Shown here: positions 1 through 8,608 of the stretch, piece after piece
Position numbering within the stretch: position 1 is the first letter of the stretch
Layout: each line of letters starts with the position of its first letter
DNA from: DASSUW01 sp963792385
GTDB lineage: Bacteria; Actinomycetota; Thermoleophilia; Solirubrobacterales; Solirubrobacteraceae
Direction of reading: 5' to 3'
NCBI GenBank assembly: GCA_963792385.1
Contig: CAWBVZ010000007.1
Location: 1-64,000, forward strand
DNA: 64,000 nt
The notes under the pieces: generated by a model
Databases searched by the model: none
Told to the model about the DNA's origin: nothing
What the model saw: the letters and a program-made list of their open reading frames with translations, nothing else
Position numbers and translations under genes: made by a program

Positions 1-37
1 AAGGACCGCGCGGCGCGCGACGCGACCGGTCCATTAG
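1..37 (+). CDS. possible C-terminal tail of a gene starting left of the window
   Basis: One plus-strand frame is open from the window edge to a TAG at 35-37, giving an Arg/Ala-rich tail (ends RPVH). A hairpin with a following T-rich stretch starts nine bases later, as expected after the end of a gene. Only eleven codons are visible, so this rests on the terminator position and not on the protein. Confidence 0.2.
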   Translation, partial: RTARRATRPVH

Positions 38-46
38 CACTCATCG

Positions 47-70
47 AAAGGCCGCTTTTGCAGGCCTTTT
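47..70 (+). terminator. intrinsic terminator-like hairpin
   Basis: AAAGGCC (47-53) and GGCCTTT (63-69) form a perfect 7-bp stem around a 9-base loop, followed by a T-rich run (TTTTCTCGTTTGTT). The T run is on the plus strand, so it best ends a plus-strand transcript entering from the left. It may also act weakly on the minus-strand gene at 104-274. Confidence 0.6.
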
Positions 71-103
71 CTCGTTTGTTGGGGGCTTGCGGCCGACCCT
101 CGA

Positions 104-274
104 TCAGCCGTGCACCCGTTCCAGCTCCTCCGGCTCGAAGAAGTGCATTCCCAGCCCGTCGAGCTTGACGTGGAAGGCGACATCTCGCCACTCGATGACC
201 TCACCCTCATAGCCATCCACCGGCCGGCGGCGGTTGACCACCCGGACCCGCGCCCCTGCGGTTACGGCCGCCAT
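104..274 (-). CDS. small conserved-looking hypothetical protein (56 aa)
   Basis: An ATG at 272-274 opens a 56-residue frame ending at a TGA (104-106). The protein is short, basic at the N-terminus and rich in alternating hydrophobic/charged residues (GARVRVV, GEVIEW, FHVKLDG, FFEPEELERV). This pattern fits a small beta-barrel of SH3/KOW type, which is inference. No strong ribosome binding site is visible. No function is assigned. Confidence 0.4.
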   Translation of the reverse strand: MAAVTAGARVRVVNRRRPVDGYEGEVIEWRDVAFHVKLDGLGMHFFEPEELERVHG

Positions 275-276
275 CA

Positions 277-501
277 GACCGGCCTGTAGTTGACCGTCGG
301 GGACGTCACGCGAACGCCGCAGTCGTTTGGGCGTGCTGAAGATGGCGAAGCATCTGGCGATAGCGGCGCACGAGTCGGCTCATGCCAACCAGAATCCCAG
401 CGCGAGCCCGGCGCCGACACCGAGGCACCCCGCGAACGCCCGCGCGGATCACCCCACCCGCAGGGTGCGGCGAGCCGTAGCTCGCGACGACGCGCTCCGG
501 T
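277..501. other. intergenic stretch with no supported gene
   Basis: I see no convincing gene here. On the minus strand one short frame reads like a membrane-helix end (GCLGVGAGLALGFWLA, stop) and overlaps a 25-codon ATG frame. Both lack a start or a ribosome site and could be remnants of a decayed small membrane gene. Confidence 0.3.
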
Positions 502-1383
502 TCAGCGTTGCTCGGTCGTCCGCGCCGGCTCGGGGAGGTCGACGGTGGCCGCCCAGCTCCCGAGCAGGTTCAGCGCCTCCTCGGAGCGAGTGCCGGGCTC
601 GGCGGCGTAGGTGAACAGCGTGAGCCCGTGGTCTGCGGCGAGGTCAAGGCGGTTGAAGGTCAGGCTGAGCTCGCCGACGACGGGATGGTGGAAGTGCTTG
701 ACGGCCGTCGCGTGGAGGCGCACGTTGTGTGCGGCCCAGTGAGTACGGAACGCCTCGCTCTGCGTCGCGAGCTCACCGACGAGGTCTGAGAGGTCGCGGT
801 CGTAGGGGTCGCGGCCGGCGGCCGACCGCAGGATCGCGGCGGTCTCGCGCGCGGCACGATCCCAGTCGGCGTAGAACGTCGCGGCCCGTCGATCGAGGAA
901 GACGAACCGGGCGTGGTTGGCCGGCCGGGCGGGAGCGGCGTACAGCTCGGAGAACAGCGCGCGCCCGAGCGCGTTGGCGGCCAGGATGTCGAGGCGGTCG
1001 TTGCCCACGTACGCGGCGGCGCCGGTGATTGCGTCGAGGGTCCACTGGACGTCCGGTCGGATGCGTTGCTTGGCCTGGCGGCGGCGTGGTCGCGTTGCCA
1101 TCGGGTGGGCGGCGCGGGCGAGGTCGAAGAGGTGAGCGCGCTCAGCGTCGTCGAGCTGGAGCGCACGGGCCAGCGCCTCGAGCACCCCCTCGGAAACGCC
1201 GTTGATGTCGCCGCGCTCCAGGCGGGTGTAGTACGGGACGCTCACGCCTGCCAGCACGGCGACCTCCTCGCGGCGCAGGCCGGGAACGCGGCGACTGCCG
1301 TAGGTGGGCAAGCCCGCCTGCTCGGGCGTTATCCGGGCGCGGCGGGAGGTGAGGAACTCGCGGATCTCCTGCTTGGTGTCCAC
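502..1383 (-). CDS. XRE-family regulator with MmyB-like ligand-binding domain
   Basis: A 293-residue DNA-binding regulator. Residues about 15-75 form an XRE helix-turn-helix (LRREEVAVLAGVS, YYTRLERGD). Residues about 100-270 match the MmyB-like ligand-binding region usual in this actinobacterial family, including ALGRALFSELY and the FYADWDRAARETAAILR segment. Family members typically stand back-to-back with an oxidoreductase gene and control it. Here an aldo/keto reductase diverges about 100 bp away, with a dyad at 1416-1452 between them. The ligand is unknown. Confidence 0.9.
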   Translation of the reverse strand: MDTKQEIREFLTSRRARITPEQAGLPTYGSRRVPGLRREEVAVLAGVSVPYYTRLERGDINGVSEGVLEALARALQLDDAERAHLFDLARAAHPMATRPRRRQAKQRIRPDVQWTLDAITGAAAYVGNDRLDILAANALGRALFSELYAAPARPANHARFVFLDRRAATFYADWDRAARETAAILRSAAGRDPYDRDLSDLVGELATQSEAFRTHWAAHNVRLHATAVKHFHHPVVGELSLTFNRLDLAADHGLTLFTYAAEPGTRSEEALNLLGSWAATVDLPEPARTTEQR

Positions 1384-1415
1384 GGGACGCAGCGTAGACC
1401 CGGCTGTCCGCCCCT

Positions 1416-1452
1416 GGGAGACCCTGCCAGTACCTCTCTCACAGGGACTCCC
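1416..1452. promoter_or_regulatory. candidate operator dyad between regulator and aldo/keto reductase
   Basis: GGGAGACCCTG (1416-1426) and CAGGGACTCCC (1442-1452) are inverted repeats that match at 10 of 11 positions, separated by 15 bases. The dyad sits between the divergent starts of the XRE regulator and the reductase, 33 bases before the reductase ATG. It is the natural candidate for the regulator's binding site. The assignment is positional. Confidence 0.55.
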
Positions 1453-1484
1453 ACCTTCGCGAGATCCGCGCTTTGCTGAGAGCC

Positions 1485-2480
1485 ATGACCACCAAGACGA
1501 CCATGAAGCACGTCTCGCTAGGCGGACTTGACGTCTCGCGAATCGGACTCGGCACGATGGCGATGTCCGGCTACTACCTCGACCCGAGCAGCAGCGACGC
1601 CGAGTCGATCCTCACCATCCAGCGAGCACTCGACGTGGGTGTCAACCACCTCGACACGGCCGAGATCTACGGCCCCTTCGCGAACGAGGAGCTCGTCGGC
1701 CGCGCCATCAAGGGCCGCCGCGACGATGTCGTGCTGGCGACCAAGTTCGGCCTCGTCTCACACGCGGGCGCGGGCCCCGGTGTGCTCGACAGCAGCCCGG
1801 CGAACATCCGCGTAGCGGTCGAGGGATCGCTGAATCGGCTGGGCACCGACCGCATCGACCTCTACTACCAGCACCGCGTCGACCCCAACACGCCGATCGA
1901 GGACACCGCCGGCGCCCTGGCCGAGCTGGTGGCTGAGGGCAAGGTCCTGCACATCGGCCTCTCGGAGGCCGGGCCTGACACGATCCGCCGCGCCCACGCG
2001 GTGCATCCGGTCGCCGCCCTGCAGACCGAGTACTCGCTGTGGACCCGTGACCCGGAGGCCGAGCTGCTGCCGCTGCTGCGCGAGCTGGGCATCGGCTTCG
2101 TGCCGTACTCGCCCCTCGGGCACGGCTTCCTGACCGGGAACCTGCGCTCCCCGGATCAGCTCGCCGACGACGATTGGCGCAAGACGAACCCGCGCTTCAC
2201 ACCCGGCAACTTCGAGAAGAACCTGCGCATCGTCGACGAGGTCGAGGATGTCGCCTCCGAGCTCGCCGCCACCCCGGCACAGGTCGCACTGGCCTGGCTG
2301 CTCGCGCAGGGCGACGACATCGCTCCGATCCCCGGCACCAAGCGCGTCTCCCGCGTCGAGGAGAACGCAGCCGCCGACGGCATCGAGCTCAGCGGCGAGC
2401 AGATCCGACGACTCAACGCGCTCACCCCGGCCACCGGCGAGCGCCACGACGAGGCGAACATGTCAGCGGTCGACCGCTGA
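1485..2480 (+). CDS. aldo/keto reductase
   Basis: NADPH-dependent reductase of the AKR superfamily, 331 residues. The TIM-barrel signatures are present: GLGTMAMSG near the N-terminus, the HLDTAEIYG catalytic-Asp/Tyr segment, the ATKFGLVS Lys segment, YYQHRVDP, and the C-terminal IPGTKRVSRVEEN cofactor loop. An upstream TTG in frame (1473) is possible, but the ATG at 1485 has a GAGAG element just before it and fits family starts. It diverges from the XRE regulator, which probably controls it. The substrate is unknown. The 3' end overlaps the next, convergent gene by 18 nt. Confidence 0.92.
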   Translation: MTTKTTMKHVSLGGLDVSRIGLGTMAMSGYYLDPSSSDAESILTIQRALDVGVNHLDTAEIYGPFANEELVGRAIKGRRDDVVLATKFGLVSHAGAGPGVLDSSPANIRVAVEGSLNRLGTDRIDLYYQHRVDPNTPIEDTAGALAELVAEGKVLHIGLSEAGPDTIRRAHAVHPVAALQTEYSLWTRDPEAELLPLLRELGIGFVPYSPLGHGFLTGNLRSPDQLADDDWRKTNPRFTPGNFEKNLRIVDEVEDVASELAATPAQVALAWLLAQGDDIAPIPGTKRVSRVEENAAADGIELSGEQIRRLNALTPATGERHDEANMSAVDR

Positions 2481-2891
2481 ACCCTCGGTACCTGCCATGC
2501 GACGGACGACCGTGTCGATGTCTGCTCCTTCGCGCTCGACCTCGTCGACGTAGAGGCGACCCCACGCGATGCGGTCGTCGCGGACGCCCATGACGATTAC
2601 GCCACGCTCGTCGAGCGGAGTGCCATCCGCCTTGGTTGCCGTCCAGTGGACCTCCACGAAGACGGTGTCACCATCGACCGCCGACCGCACGATCTCGGCG
2701 TGGAAGTCCGGCATCGCGTCCAGCAGGGCGGACCAGTTGGAGCGCACCTGGTCGATGCCCTGGAACGTCCGCGCCGGAAACTGCGGCTGCTCGCTCCGGT
2801 AGTCGTCGTGGAAGCAGGCGAGCATCGCTTCGAGGTCATGCGCGTTCTGCGCAGTGGTCAGCCGGTCTATCAAGGCGCGCGGATCGCCCAT
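2463..2891 (-). CDS. NTF2/SnoaL-like domain protein
   Basis: A 142-residue protein with the alpha+beta cone fold signature of the NTF2-like/SnoaL superfamily: an N-terminal helix pair (RLTTAQNAHDLEAMLACFHDDY), then WSALLDAMPDFHAEIV and beta strands such as VFVEVHWTATKADG. Members are small-molecule isomerases/hydrolases or binding proteins, so no reaction is proposed. The ATG at 2889-2891 was chosen because sequence further upstream in frame is Arg/Ser-rich and out of character. The stop lies inside the end of the convergent aldo/keto reductase. Confidence 0.8.
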   Translation of the reverse strand: MGDPRALIDRLTTAQNAHDLEAMLACFHDDYRSEQPQFPARTFQGIDQVRSNWSALLDAMPDFHAEIVRSAVDGDTVFVEVHWTATKADGTPLDERGVIVMGVRDDRIAWGRLYVDEVEREGADIDTVVRRMAGTEGSAVDR

Positions 2892-2913
2892 TGGGCGAGC
2901 ATACGCCGCGGCG

Positions 2914-3327
2914 TCAGGGCTCGATCGTGGGAGCGGCGCCGTACTCCTCGTCGGTGACCTTGTCGCCCCAGTTGGCGGCGGCGTGGTCGGCGTCGACCTC
3001 GTTGAGGGCGAGGTGGGCCATGAAGCGGTTCGCGGTCGCGCCGTGCCAGTGGTCCTCGTCGGGCGCGAAGAAGACGCGATCACCCGGGCGGATGATCTCG
3101 ATCGGGCCGCCGCGCTTCTGGCAGAGGCCGATGCCTTCGGTGACGTAGATCGTCTGGCCGAGCGGGTGCGTGTGCCACGCGGTGCGCGCACCCGGGGTGA
3201 AGTGGACGAGGTTGGCCTGCACGCGTCCGGGGGCGACCGCGGCCGCGACCGGGTCGATGTAGACGTCGCCGGTGAACCAGGTATCGGGGCCCTTGCCAGT
3301 GTCGAGTCCGTGTCGGGTGATCTCCAT
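2914..3327 (-). CDS. cupin-domain protein, hydroxynitrile-lyase-like
   Basis: A single-domain cupin of 137 residues. Metal-binding residues are visible as His52, His54 and Gln58 (WHTHPLGQ) and His93/His95 in the second cupin motif (PDEDHWHG). The His-x-His plus Gln arrangement resembles the Mn-dependent cupin (R)-hydroxynitrile lyases and related small oxidoreductase-associated cupins. The true substrate cannot be read from sequence. It lies 22 nt upstream of the NTF2-like gene on the same strand, so they probably share a transcript. Confidence 0.8.
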   Translation of the reverse strand: MEITRHGLDTGKGPDTWFTGDVYIDPVAAAVAPGRVQANLVHFTPGARTAWHTHPLGQTIYVTEGIGLCQKRGGPIEIIRPGDRVFFAPDEDHWHGATANRFMAHLALNEVDADHAAANWGDKVTDEEYGAAPTIEP

Positions 3328-3339
3328 GGGAGACGCAGA

Positions 3340-4029
3340 CTAGGTCGCGGGACGGGTGGCGCGTGCTGCGCGCACGTGCCGGCGGGCGAGCAGCGCGCCG
3401 GCGAGCGCGGCCGCCGCGTACAGGGCGATCGCGAGAAGGCCCTGCGTCGAGAGCGGGGCGCTGAGCGCGCCGCCGAGCGCGACGTAGGCGACCGTCTTGG
3501 GCAGCGCTCCGAGCGCGACGGCGGCGGCGAAGGCGCGCAACGGCATGGCGGTCAGGCCCGCGGCGTAGTTCAGGACGTTGGCGGGCGTGCCGGGCAAGAG
3601 CCGCGCCGTCAGCACGGCGCTGAAGCCGCGCTCGGCGATCCACGCCCGCCAGTGCGCTGCGCGCGGACCGAGCAGCCGGCCGATCGGCGCGGCGCCCACG
3701 CTGCGGGCGAGCAGGAACGCGACAGCGGCGCCGAGCGTCGCGGCGGTGAGCGTCAGCGCAACCCCCGTCGCCACTCCGAACAGGACCCCTGCGGCGGTGG
3801 CGGTCACGTGGCCCGGGAACATCACGCACGTCGAGATGGCGGCGATCAGCACGAACAGCGCCGGCGCCGCCGGCCCCGCGGACCGCGCCCATTCCGCGAG
3901 CTCCGACGGGGAGGGGACGCCCACGGTCACGGCCAGCACGGCCACCAATGCCACCAGCGCCAGCACTGCGACACCCAAGCGGGCGAGGGCACGGCGACGT
4001 GCCTGGTCGGCTGGCAGGCGGAGCAACAC
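3340..4029 (-). CDS. TVP38/TMEM64 (VTT/DedA-like) membrane protein
   Basis: Integral membrane protein of 229 residues with about five to six hydrophobic segments. The VTT-domain core is clear: an N-terminal helix (about 15-37), the F/G-rich loop PGHVTATAAGVLFG, then ERGFSAVLTARLLPGTPANVLNYAAGLT, the family signature. VTT proteins act as lipid scramblases/transporters in characterised members. The start is GTG at 4027-4029 or the adjacent TTG at 4026; an AGGAG element sits just upstream and spaces better to the TTG. Confidence 0.85.
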   Translation of the reverse strand: MLLRLPADQARRRALARLGVAVLALVALVAVLAVTVGVPSPSELAEWARSAGPAAPALFVLIAAISTCVMFPGHVTATAAGVLFGVATGVALTLTAATLGAAVAFLLARSVGAAPIGRLLGPRAAHWRAWIAERGFSAVLTARLLPGTPANVLNYAAGLTAMPLRAFAAAVALGALPKTVAYVALGGALSAPLSTQGLLAIALYAAAALAGALLARRHVRAARATRPAT

Positions 4030-4036
4030 AGACTCC

Positions 4037-4060
4037 TAACCGCCGGCCGGCTGTCGGTTA
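4037..4060. promoter_or_regulatory. inverted repeat between divergent membrane-protein genes
   Basis: TAACCG (4037-4042) and CGGTTA (4055-4060) are perfect 6-bp arms around 12 GC-rich bases, in the 68-bp gap between the TVP38-like gene and the flippase-like gene. The position suits a shared operator, but the repeat is short and could be chance. Confidence 0.3.
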
Positions 4061-4097
4061 CGACCGGACCCGTCAGGATGATTGACCCGAGCGCCCC

Positions 4098-5231
4098 TTG
4101 ACCGACACAATTCTCCCAGCGCCGCCAGAACCGGCCGCGCCCCCCGAACCACGCCACCGCTGGTGGCTGCCGTTCCACGATCGCTCGCGCCCGCGGCGCC
4201 TCGCCAAGGTGCTGGCGTGGCTCGCGGGCATCGCGCTGGCTCTCGTCATCCTCGACCTGCTCGGCGTCGACATCCGCGGCTGGTTGTCGGACGTGTGGGA
4301 CGCGCTCAGCGGCGTCGGGCTCGGCTATCTGCTCGCCGGCTGGACGCTGCAGACGTGCCAGACCACGCTGACCGCGCTTGGGTGGTACTTCATCCTGCGC
4401 GCCGCGTACCCGAGCGGGCAGGTCGCGTACCTCCAGGTGCTCGCCGCCTACGCCGTCGGACCCGCGCTCAACGGCGTCCTGCCCGCGAACATCGGCACCG
4501 TCGTGATGCTGCTGATGCTCGTGGCGATCATCCCGGGCGCCAACCTGCCCGGCGTGCTCGGCGGCATGGTCGTGCAGAAGATCTTCTTCAGCGTCATCGG
4601 CGCGCTCGTCTACGTCTACCTGTTCCTGTCGGTGCCGGGCTCGTTCGACCTCCAGCTCTCGGCGCTCCACGATCACCCCGTGCTGGCGCTCGCGATCGTG
4701 GGCGGCATCGGGATGCTGGTGTTGATCCTCGGCCGGATCTTCTGGCGAAAGCTGCAGGGGCTCTGGGCCAAAGCCGTGCAGGGCGGCGCGATCCTCGCGC
4801 GGCGCCGCGAGTACGCGCTGAAGGTGGCGCTGCCGTCGTTCGGCGCGTGGCTGGCGAAGCTCGGCGTGATCGCCGTGTTCCTCACCGCCTATGGAATCAC
4901 CGTCAGCTTCCACACGGTGATGTCGGTGGTGGGTGGCAACTCGATCGCGAACACCGTCTCGGTCACCCCGGGCGGCGTGGGCGTCAATCAGGCCACCAAC
5001 GTCGCAGCGCTCAACGGCGTGACCGACGCAGCCACCGCGACCGCGTACTCGCTCGGCCAGCAGCTCGCGATCACCGCGTGGAACATCGCCTTCGCCGTCG
5101 TGCTCGTCATCTGGGCGTTCGGGTGGACCGGCGGGAAGCTGCTCGTGGAGCAGTCCTACACGGACGCGAAGGTCAAGGTCGAAGAGCAGAAGGCCCAGCG
5201 GGCGAAGACCAGGGCGGCCAAGCGCCGCTAG
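4098..5231 (+). CDS. lysylphosphatidylglycerol synthase-type integral membrane protein (flippase domain)
   Basis: A 377-residue multi-helix membrane protein of the LPG synthase TM/UPF0104 family. The family core PALNGVLPANIG is at about 120-131, followed by long hydrophobic helices and the conserved GGVGVNQATN segment near 295-304. In MprF this domain flips aminoacyl lipids. No aminoacyl-transferase domain is fused here, so only lipid flipping/transport is suggested. The C-terminus is a basic, charged cytosolic tail (KAQRAKTRAAKRR). The start is TTG. The stop overlaps that of the convergent methyltransferase by 4 nt. Confidence 0.85.
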   Translation: MTDTILPAPPEPAAPPEPRHRWWLPFHDRSRPRRLAKVLAWLAGIALALVILDLLGVDIRGWLSDVWDALSGVGLGYLLAGWTLQTCQTTLTALGWYFILRAAYPSGQVAYLQVLAAYAVGPALNGVLPANIGTVVMLLMLVAIIPGANLPGVLGGMVVQKIFFSVIGALVYVYLFLSVPGSFDLQLSALHDHPVLALAIVGGIGMLVLILGRIFWRKLQGLWAKAVQGGAILARRREYALKVALPSFGAWLAKLGVIAVFLTAYGITVSFHTVMSVVGGNSIANTVSVTPGGVGVNQATNVAALNGVTDAATATAYSLGQQLAITAWNIAFAVVLVIWAFGWTGGKLLVEQSYTDAKVKVEEQKAQRAKTRAAKRR

Positions 5232-5962
5232 CCCGCCGCGCCCGCCGGCGCGCGGAGGACGACCACTGTCGACCCGAGGTACTCCTCGGTCTGAGGGATG
5301 AACTGGTCGGGCTCGGTGAGAAAGCCGACCGCGACCGCCTCCGTCGCGACCTCGGCGGCCGTGACCCGGTCCAGCCGCACGATGACGTCGGCGGACTCGT
5401 AACGCGCTCCCGGCCCGACGATCTCACGACGCCGGTGGATCGCCGCGCACCCACCGTCGTCCACCACGGCCAGCAGCTGGCTGGCGTAGCGCACGTCGGC
5501 GATCTCGCACGCGTCGGGCGGCGGCGGTACGTCATGGTCCTCGTCGAAGCAGTCCATCGCGTCGGCCACCGCGGCGGCCAGCAGCCCGCCGGGCTCGAGG
5601 TGATCCAGCGCTCGGCGCAGAAAGGCGCCGCGCCCGGAAGGCCCGCCGAGCAGCTGCAGCGTCTGCATCGGCACGACAACCAGCGAGAACCGCCGGCCCA
5701 GGTCGAACTCACGCGCGTCGGCGACGACCGTCTCGACCGGCAGGCCCGCGGCGCGGTGCGCGAGCGCCTCGAGCAGCGGCGCGTCGGCGTCCAGTGCGAC
5801 CACCGCCGCCCCGCGGGCGGCGAGGTCGACGCTCACGCGACCGGTGCCCGCCCCGACGTCGAGCACGGGACCGGCGGCCTCGCCGGCGAGCGCGCGCCAC
5901 AGCGGCAGGTCCTCGCCGTACGCGCCGCACTCGAGGTCGTGCCAGAGCGCGTCGAGATTCAT
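5228..5962 (-). CDS. class I SAM-dependent methyltransferase
   Basis: A 244-residue Rossmann-fold methyltransferase. Motif I (VLDVGAGTGRVSVDLAARG) starts near residue 33, the acidic motif II residue is in VVALDADAPLLEAL, and motif IV-like SLVVVPMQTLQLL follows. The start ATG overlaps the stop of the upstream LanC-like gene in an ATGA (5959-5962), so the two are translationally coupled. That makes a joint role likely. The methyl acceptor is unknown. Confidence 0.85.
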   Translation of the reverse strand: MNLDALWHDLECGAYGEDLPLWRALAGEAAGPVLDVGAGTGRVSVDLAARGAAVVALDADAPLLEALAHRAAGLPVETVVADAREFDLGRRFSLVVVPMQTLQLLGGPSGRGAFLRRALDHLEPGGLLAAAVADAMDCFDEDHDVPPPPDACEIADVRYASQLLAVVDDGGCAAIHRRREIVGPGARYESADVIVRLDRVTAAEVATEAVAVGFLTEPDQFIPQTEEYLGSTVVVLRAPAGAAG

Positions 5963-7119
5963 GGCAGCGGGAGCGTGCCGCTGCCGGTCAGGCAGTCGGC
6001 GAGGTAGAGCGCGGTTCCCGGGTCACCGGTCCAGAGCGTGTAGTGGCCGCGGCCGAACTCGGCGCGCGCGTGCGCGACCTGGGCGATCGCAGATATCGCG
6101 AACGCGCGGGCGCGCTCGAGCCACAGCTCGTCGCCGGTGCGCTCGAACAGCGCGAGAAACGCGTAGCCGTTCCCGGCCGTGCCGTGGCAGAGGCCGGCGC
6201 CCTTCGCCAGCGGCCCGGCGCGCCAGGTCAGCTCGCCGCCCGCGAGCAGCAACCGCGAGTGCTCGTCGTCGCCCGGCGCCAGCGCCGCCATTGAGGCGAC
6301 CACGCCGGGCGCACCGTGACACCACTGCAGGCGGATCCGCTGTTCGCGACCGTCTCGCAGACCGTTCGACGAGCGGGCCGGCGGCCAGTTCGCGAGGCCG
6401 TCGTCCTCGATTGCGTAGCGCCGCACCGCATCGGCCGCGCGCGCATGAAGCTCGTCGTCGGCTTCCCGGCTCAGTGCGAGCATGCAGCCGGCGAACCCGT
6501 GGGCGGGACCGATGAGCTGATCCGCCTTGCCGTTGATCCGCTGAGTCCAGAGACCGGTCTGCGGGTCCCACGAATCGCGCAGCCACGCCGCGCTCTCGCT
6601 CCACAGATCGAGCCATCTGGCTTCGCCGGTGAGGTCGTGCATCGCGGCCGCCGCGAGCATCGTTCCGGGGCTGCCCCACGTCAGGTCGCAGCGCTCGTCG
6701 TGGGCGTTCGCTCCGATCAGCTCGGACAGCCGATCGGCGTTCGCCCGCGAGGGAGAGAGCCGCTGCAACGTCAGCCGAATGCCGGTCTCGCCCAGCCACA
6801 GACTCGGCGGGTGATCCGCGTCCGGGAAATCGGGCTCGTACGGTTGCTCGAGGTAGGGGACGTAGTCGCGGCGCAACTCGACCAGCCCTCTGCGCTGCAA
6901 AGACTCGAGCGCCTGAACGACGCCGGCTCCGCCGATGTGGACAGTCCGAAACCGGTGCGCCGCCTCTCGCTCGTCCTCGACGTCGCGCGGGTGGGTCGGC
7001 CAGCCGTCGTCGAACGCGCCGCATGCGTCCTCGGCGATCTCACGGATCGCGGCATGGACGAGCGCCGGCTCCCAGTTGTCGCCGGTCACACGCTCGTGAG
7101 CGTCGGGCTCGAAGAGCAC
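5959..7119 (-). CDS. LanC-like cyclase-fold protein
   Basis: A 386-residue protein with the alpha/alpha-barrel and zinc ligands of the lanthionine synthetase C-like family: WCHGAPG (Cys267, His268) and CHGTAGNG (Cys311, His312). An inner-barrel repeat GSPGTML near 150 and GFAGCMLAL near 210 are also present. LanC enzymes join Cys thiols to dehydrated Ser/Thr. No LanB/LanM dehydratase or precursor peptide is nearby, so this is an orphan LanC-like protein whose substrate may be a glutathione-like or dehydroalanine-containing target (inference). It is coupled to the downstream methyltransferase by an ATGA overlap. Confidence 0.85.
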   Translation of the reverse strand: MLFEPDAHERVTGDNWEPALVHAAIREIAEDACGAFDDGWPTHPRDVEDEREAAHRFRTVHIGGAGVVQALESLQRRGLVELRRDYVPYLEQPYEPDFPDADHPPSLWLGETGIRLTLQRLSPSRANADRLSELIGANAHDERCDLTWGSPGTMLAAAAMHDLTGEARWLDLWSESAAWLRDSWDPQTGLWTQRINGKADQLIGPAHGFAGCMLALSREADDELHARAADAVRRYAIEDDGLANWPPARSSNGLRDGREQRIRLQWCHGAPGVVASMAALAPGDDEHSRLLLAGGELTWRAGPLAKGAGLCHGTAGNGYAFLALFERTGDELWLERARAFAISAIAQVAHARAEFGRGHYTLWTGDPGTALYLADCLTGSGTLPLP

Positions 7120-7219
7120 GTCGCGAGACTAACGACGGGCAACAAGGCGGTTCCCATCGCGTGCGGTCGGGTAGACCCGCACACGTTTGCAGGGGCAACG
7201 CAGGGGAGGTCTCGTCGTC

Positions 7220-8605
7220 GTGCTCTCGATGCTCGACCGTGATCGCACGGTCGCACCGCTCGGATACAACCGCTGGTTGATCCCACCGGCGGCCCTCGCC
7301 GTCCATCTTTCGATCGGCCAGGTCTATGCGTTCAGCGTGTTCAAGGAGCCGCTCGTCGAGCACTTCGACACGAAGCTGACGCCCATCTCCGTGATCTTCT
7401 CGATCGCGATCGTGATGCTCGGTCTCTCCGCCGCCGTCGGCGGGACGTGGGTCGAGCGCAGCGGGCCGCGCAAGGCGATGTTCGTCGCCGGCTGCTGCTG
7501 GTCGCTCGGGTTCGTAGTCAGCGCCGCCGGCGTCGCCGCGGACCAGCTGTGGCTCGTCTACCTCGGCTACGGCGTGATCGGCGGCATCGGCCTCGGCATC
7601 GGCTACATCTCACCGGTCTCCACGCTGATCAAGTGGTTCCCGGATCGCCCGGGCCTCGCGACCGGCCTGGCGATCATGGGCTTCGGCGGCGGCGCGCTCG
7701 TCGCCGGGCCGCTGTCGGACAAGCTCCTGAGCGTGTTCGGCGACAACCCCGCCGACGCGATCGCCCCCGCGTTCCTCACGCTCGCCGCGATCTATTTCGT
7801 GATGATGATGCTCGGCGCGTTCACCGTGCGGCTGCCGGCCGAGGGCTGGCGCCCGGAGGGCTGGGATCCCGAGAAGGCGGCAAAGCGCACGCTCGTGACG
7901 CGCGGGAACGTGACCGCCGCGGGCGCGATCCAGACGCCGCAGTTCTGGCTCCTGTGGGTGGTGCTGTTCTGCAACGTGACGGCCGGCATCGGGATCCTCG
8001 AGCAGGCGTCGCCGATGATCCAGGACCACTTCTCCACGGTGACCGCGGCGGCGGCCGCTGGTTTCGTCGGCCTGCTGTCGCTGTGCAACATGAGCGGCCG
8101 GATCGGATGGTCGGCGACGTCCGACGTGATCGGCCGCAAGCGCATGTACATGGTGTACCTGGGCGTCGGGGCGGTGCTCTACTTCCTGCTGGCCTCGAGC
8201 GGCACGGCGTCGGTGGCCTGGTTCGTGCTGCTGACCGGCTTGATCCTGTCGTTCTACGGCGGCGGCTTCGCGACCGTCCCGGCCTACCTGAAGGATCTGT
8301 TCGGAACGCTCGAGGTCGGCGCGATCCACGGGCGCCTGCTGACGGCGTGGTCGGCGGCCGGCGTGGCCGGCCCGCTGATCGTCAACGCGATCGCCGACTC
8401 CGAGGCCGCCGCCGGCAAGTCCGGCGCCGACCTCTACACGCTGTCGCTCTACATCATGGTCGGCGTCCTGATCGTCGGCTTCGTCGCCAACCTGCTGATC
8501 CGGCCCGTGGCCGACCGTCACATGGAGCCGACGGAGGACGCCTCCGGGCGCTTCCGCCGGGACACGGTGCCGGCCGCGTCGGCCGCCACCGCAGAAAGGA
8601 GCTGA
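7220..8605 (+). CDS. MFS carrier of the oxalate/formate antiporter (OFA) family
   Basis: Inner-membrane secondary carrier of about 461 residues with twelve hydrophobic segments. OFA features are visible: the opening helix (LAVHLSIGQVYAFSVFKEPL), the GIGYISPVSTLIKWFPDRPG loop between helices 4 and 5, and the matching second-half region AYLKDLFG. A strong AGGGGAGG (7202-7209) precedes a GTG at 7220 by 10 nt, so I start there; the ATG at 7229 is the alternative. It faces the formate dehydrogenase operon tail-to-tail, which makes formate or a related carboxylate the likely substrate (inference). Confidence 0.87.
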   Translation: MLSMLDRDRTVAPLGYNRWLIPPAALAVHLSIGQVYAFSVFKEPLVEHFDTKLTPISVIFSIAIVMLGLSAAVGGTWVERSGPRKAMFVAGCCWSLGFVVSAAGVAADQLWLVYLGYGVIGGIGLGIGYISPVSTLIKWFPDRPGLATGLAIMGFGGGALVAGPLSDKLLSVFGDNPADAIAPAFLTLAAIYFVMMMLGAFTVRLPAEGWRPEGWDPEKAAKRTLVTRGNVTAAGAIQTPQFWLLWVVLFCNVTAGIGILEQASPMIQDHFSTVTAAAAAGFVGLLSLCNMSGRIGWSATSDVIGRKRMYMVYLGVGAVLYFLLASSGTASVAWFVLLTGLILSFYGGGFATVPAYLKDLFGTLEVGAIHGRLLTAWSAAGVAGPLIVNAIADSEAAAGKSGADLYTLSLYIMVGVLIVGFVANLLIRPVADRHMEPTEDASGRFRRDTVPAASAATAERS

Positions 8606-8608
8606 CCC

